Shown here: positions 57,585-64,000 of the stretch, piece after piece
Position numbering within the stretch: the first letter of the stretch is position 1
How the letters are laid out: each line of letters opens with the position of its first letter
Made by a program: the position numbers and the translations under genes
Notes under the pieces: generated by a model
Seen by the model: only the letters and a program-made list of their open reading frames with translations
Database searches by the model: none
Told to the model about the DNA's origin: nothing
NCBI RefSeq assembly: GCF_030272615.1
Contig: NC_081407.1
Coordinates: 138,388,897 to 138,452,896, forward strand
DNA: 64,000 nucleotides
Direction of reading: 5' to 3'
Source of the DNA: Cryptomeria japonica
Lineage: Eukaryota; Streptophyta; Pinopsida; Cupressales; Cupressaceae

Positions 57585-58326
57585 ATGGCGAACACAATCA
57601 GATTTGAGGACAGACTCGAAGGAGCAGCAAATTTTGTGGCTTGAAAATTCGAAATTATGATAGTGTTAAAAGAGAACAAAGTAATCAAATTCATAAAAGA
57701 AGACAAGCCCGAACCTGAGAAAACTGTATGGAATGAAGGAAATGATAAAGCTGTAAAAAATTGTGATAGATGCAATAAGGGATCACATAATACCACTTAT
57801 ATTAAAATATGACAACGCATATGAAATGTTCAAAACCCTTGAAAGGACGTATGAAATAAACAATCCGAGCAAAACCCTAGCTCTAAAAAGACAATTGAAC
57901 CACATAAGTATAAATAAAGGTGAAACAATAAACTCATACTTCATGAAGATGGGTTCACTCAGAGATCAACTGTAAAAACTTGATTATCATGTCGAGAAGC
58001 AAGAACTATCAAGGATTACCCTAGACGGATTACCTGAATCCTGGGAATCATTCAAACAAGGCATAAATGCAAGGGATAAATTCACAAAATTTGATCGACT
58101 AAGGGATGACTACCTCCTTGAAGAATCAAGGCAAATGAAAGGGGGAAATTACAAAACTAAAGATGAGGACCTCCACATTTTGAATACTGACTCCTGTAAG
58201 AAAGGCAAGAAGAGAAAACTCCATCATGGGAAAAGCTTTCATAAGAAAGACATGTCAAAAATCCAATGTCATAGATGTAATCAGTACGGACATATGTCAT
58301 TTAATTGTCCTGACAAAGTAAAATAG
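57585..58326 (+). pseudogene. Copia gag with zinc knuckle
   Basis: ATG at 57585 (MANTIRFEDRLEGAANF), then a TGA in place of the conserved Trp codon near 57641. It continues after a frameshift near 57760 with AIRDHIIPLIL, MFKTLERTYEINNPSKTLAL and INKGETINSYFMKMGSLRDQL, followed by TAA. The end part holds the zinc knuckle CHRCNQYGHMSFNC (58267-58308) with all four ligands. At least three breaks. Confidence 0.87.
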
Positions 58327-58800
58327 TAGGCATCATTCGCCAAAGTAGAGAGGAAGACAAAACTTGAATCTGAGAAGTTTGTATTATATTCAGCACTATC
58401 AAGTCAAGCTTCAAACAAGTCTAACACTTGGGTGATAAACAGTGGATCGTCAAGACATATCACCAGGTTCAGAGAATTATTAGACTCAATGGAAGAGGGA
58501 TCAAATGAAGAGGTAACAATAGGGGATGACTCTGCACATCTGGTAAAAGGTGTAGGGACATGTACAATCAGACTAAAATCTGGAACCTCAATCCAACTCA
58601 CTAGAGTACTATTTGTACCAGGCATCAAAAGGAACCTAGTCTCTATCTCTGCACTTGAGGATGATGGATATAGAGTCTCATTTATAGAAGGAAAGGTAAT
58701 GGCATGGCCAAAAACATCCAGCTTTAAAAGACCACAAGTGATTGGTTACAGACAAGGGCATCTATATGAATTGTGTAATGAGCCAAATCAAACCTTACTT
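58327..58800 (+). pseudogene. Copia protease with catalytic Asp changed to Asn
   Basis: Frame 58432 onwards reads VINSGSSRHITRF where Copia proteases have ID-S-G. The catalytic Asp is therefore Asn (codon AAC), which would abolish activity. The C-terminal region VLFVPGIKRNLVSISAL is well kept. A TAG at 58324-58326 separates it from gag. Confidence 0.88.
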
Positions 58801-59515
58801 CATGAAGTCATAGATCAAACAGAAATTTGGCATAGAAGACTAGGGCACTTACACTTTCGTGCTCTACCCTCTATGGAGAAATTAGTCACAGGTCTACCTA
58901 AACTAAAGCCAATTCATTCAAATGTTTGTAAAGGATGTGCACTAGGGAAAAACACTAAAAGTTCTTTTCCCTGCAGCTCTAGGAAAACTAAAGGTGTACT
59001 ATAACTAGTTCACTCTGACTTATGTGGGCCTATGTCTAAACCATCACTAGGAAATGCATTATACTGTGTAATCTTTGTAGACGATTATTACAACAAATCA
59101 CTCTGGTAGGAAAATCAAAACTCTAAGGACTGACAATCGTAAGGAATACACAACAGAGGTATTTAAAGAGTTTTGTAAAGATGTTGGGATTCAGAGGGAG
59201 TTCACCGTACCCTACAATCCTCAACAAAATGGGGTTGTTGAAAGAAAGAATAGAACAATAATAGAAGCTGCAAGGGCTATGTTGATGGATCAAAACCTAG
59301 AAACTGCACTTTGGGGAGAACCCACTAATACTGTTGTATACATTCAAAACAGATGTCCTCACTCTCATATTGGTGACAAAACTCCTGAAGAAGCCTTTAC
59401 TGGAATTAAACTTGATATTAGTCATCTCAAAATATTTGGATGTTCTGTTTATATTCATGTACCTAAGGAGAAAAGAACTAAACTAGAACCTACTGAGCAG
59501 AAAGGGATTTTGTAG
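58801..59515 (+). pseudogene. Copia integrase with internal deletion
   Basis: Pre-integrase and zinc module: EIWHRRLGHLHFRALPSM and CKGCALGKNTKSSF. After TAA at 59002-59004 the core continues HSDLCGPMS with the first catalytic Asp and VIFVDDYYNKS, then jumps within about 59090-59115 to KTLRTDNRKEY (second Asp) in another frame; roughly 40-50 codons are missing there. NGVVERKNRTI supplies the Glu. The last frame, 59279-59515, is the C-terminal part with LKIFGCSVYIHVPKEKR. It ends with TAG one codon before the usual GY motif. Confidence 0.87.
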
Positions 59516-59976
59516 GATATAGTGAAACATCTAAAGCCTACCGAATATTCATCCCTGGTCAAAGACAAATAGAATTAAGCAGAGATGTCATATTTGAAGA
59601 AGATGTAGCCATTAACAAAACAAGGAGTTCCATCACACCTGAAATCCCAACTAATTCCATGAATTTGGAAGAAGATTCTCTTTCTGAAACTCAGAGGGAG
59701 CAACTTGAGGAAAACACCTTGGAACATGAGAACACTACAGCAGAGAATCCTAGGAAGAGACCACTATGGGCCACCAAAACTGTACGGGAAGCAGAATCCT
59801 TTGCAGCACCTAGAGGAACATTTAGAGAAAGCAAAAGACCTTCAAAATTCTCTAGCTATGTTACTCTTATGACAGACCTCAAATTGCTGCAAAGGAAAAT
59901 AAATTTGTCTACTTATTTTTATCAATGCACAGAAACTTGAAGAATATCAATCTATCTTAAAGAATATAAATCTATC
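59516..59976 (+). pseudogene. Integrase-RT linker with LTR-derived patch
   Basis: Acidic linker (59659-59880) leading toward RT. At 59895-59937 the coding sequence is replaced by 43 bases matching the element's own LTR (61950-61992, 40 of 43 identical). A short direct repeat of AATCTATCTTA type follows before the RT resumes at 59977. Confidence 0.85.
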
Positions 59977-60915
59977 TTGAAGAATGATGTGTGGAAAATT
60001 GTGCCTAGACCTAAAGGAAAATTAGTTGTATCTTCTAAATGGCTCTTTAAAATTAAGCATAATGTTGATGGCAGTATAGAAAAGCATAAGGCAAGATTTG
60101 TTGCTCAAGGCTTCTCACAGAAGGAAGGAATTGACTATGAAGAAACATTTGCACCAGTTGCACGATACACTTCTGTCAGAACAATCCTGGCTATAGCAGC
60201 ATCTAAAGGATGGAAAGTTCATCAAATGGGTGTAAAAACTGCATTTTTTAATGGAACAATTGAAGAAGAAGTATATCTAGAGCAACCTGAGGGATTTGAG
60301 GTAAATAATGCAAAAACACATGTATACAAGTTAGAGAAAGCACTGTACGGATTAAAACAAGCTCCTAGAGCATGGTATGAAAGAATTAACAGTTACTTAT
60401 TAGGGATAGGTTTCTCTAAGAACGTTGTTCATCCAAATCTGTATTTCAAAACAATCAAAGGTGAAATGTTGATACTAATACTATATGTAGATGACTTATT
60501 AATTACAAGCGAAGATCATCTCATTGCAAAATGCAAACAGGAACTAGCTTCAGAGTTTGAGATGAAGGATTTAGGTCTACTCCATTATTTCCTTGGATTA
60601 GAAGTATGGCAGAAACCAGATGGTATTTATTTAAATCAAGGTAAATACACCATTGACATTCTAAAGAGATTTGGAATGATGAATTGCAAGCCAATGTCAT
60701 CTCCTATGGAAACAAACCTTCATAAACTAAAAGAAGCTATAGCAGATTCCAAATTTGCAGATCCAACATTATACAGACAGATTATTGGATCATTAATGTA
60801 CTTAGTCAACACCAGACCTGATATATGTTATGCAGTAAATGCACTCAGTCAACACATGGTTGAACCCAAAGAAATACATTTGGTTGCAGTAAAGCATATA
60901 TTGAGATATCTATAA
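59977..60915 (+). pseudogene. Copia reverse transcriptase, long open frame
   Basis: 312 codons without a stop. Fingers and palm motifs: VSSKWLFKIKHNVDGSIE, HKARFVAQGFSQKEGIDY, ETFAPVARYTSVRTIL, VKTAFFNGTIEEEVYLEQP (the usual Asp of MDVKTAFLNG is Gly in the MGVK wording, so the first catalytic Asp is lost), LYGLKQAPRAWY, and the catalytic YVDDLLIT (60483-60506). The thumb and RNase H connection follow (GLLHYFLGLEV, RPDICYAVNALSQ). It ends TAA at 60913-60915 just before RNase H. Confidence 0.93.
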
Positions 60916-61428
60916 GGTACCCTGGACTATGGACTTCATTATGAACACACTGCATTGAACATACATGGATACTCTGATTCAGACTGAGCTCAAAGCATTA
61001 TAGACGGGAAGAGCACTTCAGGATGCTGTTTCAGCTTAGGATCAGCTATGGTATCTTGGATCTACAAAAAACAATCATCTATAGCTCAGAGCTCCACAGA
61101 AGCTGAATATATAGTTGCATCCATGGCAGCTAAGGAAGTCGTATGGTTGAGGAAATTGATAGTAGGATTGTTTGGTGAAAGTCTAAAGCCTACAATCATT
61201 CATTGTGACAATCAGAGTTGCATTAAACTTTCAGTGAATCCAATTTTCCATGATAGATCCAAGCACATTGAGATCCCATATCACTATGTGAGAGACATGA
61301 CACAAAGAAAGGTAATAAGACTGGAATATGTCAATACATGAGATCAGATAGCTGACATTATCACCAAACCCCTAGCAAGAGTGAAAATTGATCACTTCGG
61401 GAGGTATCTTGGTATGGTTAAAATGTAA
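60916..61428 (+). pseudogene. Copia RNase H and end of pol
   Basis: Starts after the stop with LDYGLHYE, then GYSDSD with a TGA where Trp is usual (about 60987), DGKSTSGCCFSLG, QSSTEAEYIVASMAAKEVVWL with the catalytic Glu, HCDNQSCIKLS with the third acidic residue, and HDRSKHIEIPYHYVRD. After a TGA near 61340, QIADIITKPL and HFGRYLGMV complete the usual C-terminus, stopping TAA at 61426-61428. Breaks are in-frame stops only. Confidence 0.9.
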
Positions 61429-61691
61429 TTGATGCATATAAGGATGTTTAAAATTTATGTAAACTTCTTGATCATATAATTAAGTATATGAAGTATGCAA
61501 CCTTTCCCTATGTACATTTCTAAAGGATGATGATCCTTTAGTTAATGAACACTTGTATTTTAACATTGTAAGGTGACGATCTTATAAATGTTTGAAAGAT
61601 CATATAAACTGAAAATCTGAATATCAGTAATATAATACGTTATAGTAGACATTATGTAAGCAGATTAATGTCAGTGCACATACTATAACAA

Positions 61692-61841
61692 GGATATCAA
61701 AGTGAGTATATCCTTAGTATCACATGTTGATACTTAAACTTGGATATCAAAGTGAGTATATCCTTAGTATCACAAGCTGATACTTAAACTTGGATATCAA
61801 AGTGAGTATACCCTGAGTATCACAGGATGATACTTCACACC
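61692..61841 (+). repeat. 50-bp tandem repeat, three units
   Basis: Units start at 61692, 61742 and 61792, each beginning GGATATCAAAGTGAGTATA. Each contains GGATATC...TATCC-type self-complementary arms. Lies between the end of pol and the polypurine tract AGAGGGAG (61911-61918). Confidence 0.92.
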
Positions 61842-61918
61842 TAGGTGATGTAATTCTCATGAGATTAGTGGTGAGCTCAATTAAGTTTTAGGTCTATACT
61901 CCTAAGACTAAGAGGGAG

Positions 61919-62611
61919 TGTTAATTATAGTCTCAATCATAACACTCAAGAAAATAAATCTGTCTCCTTATTTTTATCAGTGCACAGAAACTAAGTATGT
62001 CATTTGCGATTTAATTAGGATTAAATTTAGTTAGTATTAACTAACAAATTTGCTATGCTATGATTAGTTAATGCATCGTTGAGTTTATTTAAGGAAATAA
62101 TTGTCGGTGTAGAAGGATCGTGGCTCCACACAGCGGTCACAACCCTATGTGGAACCACGTTGAGTTTATTTAAGGAAATAATTGTCGGTGTAGAAGGATC
62201 GTGGCTCCACACAGGGGTCACAACCCTATGTGGAACCACGTGGTTCCACATAGGATCGCGACCCCCTGTGGAGGCACGATCCAATGGAAACAAAAGATAT
62301 ATATGCGCTACCCTCTCTGTTGATAATATATTGTGGTTCCACATAGGGTTGTGACCCCTGTGTGGAGGCACGATCCAATGGAAACAAAAGATATATATGC
62401 GCTACCCTCTCTGTTGATAATATATTGGATAGAAGAAAACAATGCTGTGATCGGTAGTAAATATAATCGTTTACTTTTCATCTGCAGAGGCAAATTGATA
62501 AGACTAATAAAATCGGTTTTACATTCCTTATATCCTACGCTAAAACTTCTAAACTAGTTGTCTCAGAATTCTGATTGCTCAGAAAGTAATAACAGTCTAT
62601 TTACATTTACA
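61919..62611 (+). repeat. 3' LTR with extra hairpin arms
   Basis: 693 bp. Contains an 81-bp tandem duplication (62078-62158 / 62159-62239), a complete inverted repeat (62196-62282, centre CACGTG at 62237-62242) and a third solitary arm (62335-62376). Confidence 0.92.
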
Positions 62612-62617
62612 GGAACT

Positions 62618-63623
62618 CAAACCATGAGAACATATGAAGCATGAAATAAATAGCATTGCACGGGATAAGAGTACCAAAACATGCTAAACTGAGAAAAGTT
62701 TGTTCCACTGTAAATCACATCCAATTCATCATAATTATACAGATTAAAAGATCACACAAAAGAAAGAGAGATATAGTATGCTCATATGACTGAAATTAAT
62801 ATGTAAGAATTTGTAATGATGTCAATTTTGAAGGGCGCATCGATCATCTCCCCTTCTATCAAATATACAAATAGCAAAAGATCTGATGCATTAGAAATGG
62901 AGAAAATTTTAAATGGGAAATAGTAGTGTGTTGAATTCACTTTAAATCATTCTAGGTACATAGATCTAAAATATATGAAGAGAACATGGCAAATGAGATC
63001 TGAAAGAATCAAAAACAATATAAGCAAAAGAAGTATTTTTAAATGCCTTGAATGTATATGATTTTACCCTCAATAAACATACAGTACTAAATATAATCAT
63101 ATTTACCCACTATTTGAACTGCACTAATGTGTATCTAGAATGAACAATGAAATATACTTATAGTTATATTTAATGTGGTCTGTGTGGAGAGAAAAGCTGC
63201 ATACTTTCAAAGCATTTACAAATGCTGCTAGAGATTTTATTGTCCAGAATTCATTGATGCAATCATGTTCATAGAACACTTTCAGATATGTGCATCTAAA
63301 TTACTTTTATAATAAATTCCATGCACTCATATTGATATTGCCCATTCGGAACTGATTCCATCTGCAGTAGCAGATAAGAAGTTTTACTCTCTTTATATTT
63401 TATAAAAGGGTATATGATCTATGTTCTTATCTACAAACACATTTGAAACATGAAATGACATGATTTGCATGTCAGATGGCATAAACTTAAAGTACCAATC
63501 CATATTAAACAGAGAACAACATTTGTAAATTATGTTTCAAATGAATGGAAACAATAAAATTGAAAGCAACATTTGCCATTGTTTTCAAAGTATGTGACTT
63601 TACCTTCCACCCATGGGACTGCA
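62618..63623. other. Spacer / possible 3' UTR of the minus-strand gene
   Basis: No supported coding region. A/T-rich. The part next to 63624 should be the 3' untranslated region of the hydrolase gene; its end was not determined. Confidence 0.45.
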
Positions 63624-64000
63624 CTAAATGTAAGCTTCACGTTGCTTTACCGGCAGTTCTAGTTCCAGTCCATCCAAACCCAGTGGTAAGAAGTGCTTAT
63701 CCACAATTTCTCTAGACACTTGCTCCAGACATGGTGGATGCCACTGCAATTTTCATATCAGACATTTCATTTTAAGCACCATTAGTTATCCATGTATCAA
63801 TAGAAAAACAGTGCCAAGGACAATCTCTTATATTAATCTAGATTATTTGATGTTAATCACTACTAACAATAAGTAATAATTCTTTAAATTGATTATTTAG
63901 AAATGATTTCAATCAAATCAAGATTGCATGAATAAAGTACTAAAAAATGTTCCATACCTTAGGAGAAGAGTCTTTATCTATCATACGTGCTCTAATACCC
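63624..64000 (-). CDS. 3-hydroxyisobutyryl-CoA hydrolase family protein, last two coding exons
   Basis: Host gene reading off the right edge on the minus strand. Exon 64000-63958 encodes GIRARMIDKDSSPK and ends in CCTAAG before donor GTATGG. The intron 63957-63744 (214 bp) ends ATTGCAG. Exon 63743-63624 encodes 39 codons starting WHPPCLEQVS, including VDKHFLPLG, and stops at TAG (63626-63624). The wording GxRAxxIDKDxSPKW...HFxxLG is the C-terminus of the crotonase-fold 3-hydroxyisobutyryl-CoA hydrolase family, which acts in valine breakdown in mitochondria or peroxisomes. Plants have several paralogues and which one this is cannot be told. The splice sites are canonical and no damage is seen; the catalytic region lies outside the window. 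The nearest TE ends at 62611. Confidence 0.85.
63744..63957 (-). other. Intron of hydrolase gene
   Basis: 214-bp phase-0 intron with GT (63957-63956) and AG (63745-63744) ends on the minus strand. Confidence 0.82.

Larger units (their letters stand above)
56892..62611 (+). mobile_element. Copia LTR retrotransposon, nearly complete but inactive
   Basis: LTRs 56892-57512 and 61919-62611, both starting TGTTA and ending TTTACA. The target duplication GAACT is at 56887-56891 and 62613-62617, with one extra G at 62612. Gag, zinc knuckle, protease, integrase, RT and RNase H occur in Copia order. Stops, an internal integrase deletion and an LTR-derived patch in pol disrupt it. Confidence 0.93.

Overview
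This is plant nuclear DNA dominated by transposable elements. The evidence is LTR retrotransposons of both superfamilies (Ty3/gypsy chromovirus and Ty1/copia), L1-type LINEs ending in an RNase H domain, a hAT-type MITE, tRNA-Met-type primer sites, and one piece of an intron-containing nuclear gene. TE density, deep nesting and heavy decay suggest a large-genome seed plant, possibly a gymnosperm; that last step is inference only. No rRNA, tRNA, CRISPR or prokaryotic feature was seen. All retroelement reading frames carry stops or frameshifts, so they are entered as pseudogenes.

Layout. 1-5694: Ty3 chromovirus (+) whose 5' LTR is cut by the window edge. 6375-23345: one decayed L1-type LINE (+) broken into four pieces by three insertions. 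The first is a solo LTR of the Ty3 family (6949-15041, target duplication CATTT), which itself holds a gag-only LTR element (7490-14801, target duplication AGACT). The second is a short LTR-like insert (about 15657-15991). The third is a Copia element lacking reverse transcriptase (16510-21801). 24364-28090: a second L1-type LINE on the minus strand. 28170-28510 and 40640-41290: minus-strand Ty3 integrase remnants. 31318-35700: a minus-strand unit with an LTR-like tract rich in TATCCCGAT, a TGGCGCCA primer-site candidate and a broken coding unit of about 960 codons that I do not recognise. 36384-40529: a 1.93-kb tandem duplication containing a 39-bp minisatellite, with a 250-bp hAT-type MITE in the second copy only. 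45086-51236: a full-length minus-strand Ty3 chromovirus of the same family as the first (target duplication ATAAA). 52831-56623: a Copia-type element with only gag and protease. 56892-62611: a nearly complete but dead Copia element. 63624-64000: the last two coding exons, on the minus strand, of a gene of the 3-hydroxyisobutyryl-CoA hydrolase family, the only clear host gene.

How the parts relate. Three copies of one Ty3 family (two with internal regions, one solo LTR) allow LTR ends and insertion order to be read directly. Three elements have reduced coding capacity (gag only; gag plus protease; gag-protease-integrase-RNase H without reverse transcriptase) and would need enzymes supplied in trans. 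The best candidates for something undescribed are the unrecognised coding unit at 31.3-34.2 kb and the long hairpin in the LTRs of the 56.9-kb Copia element.
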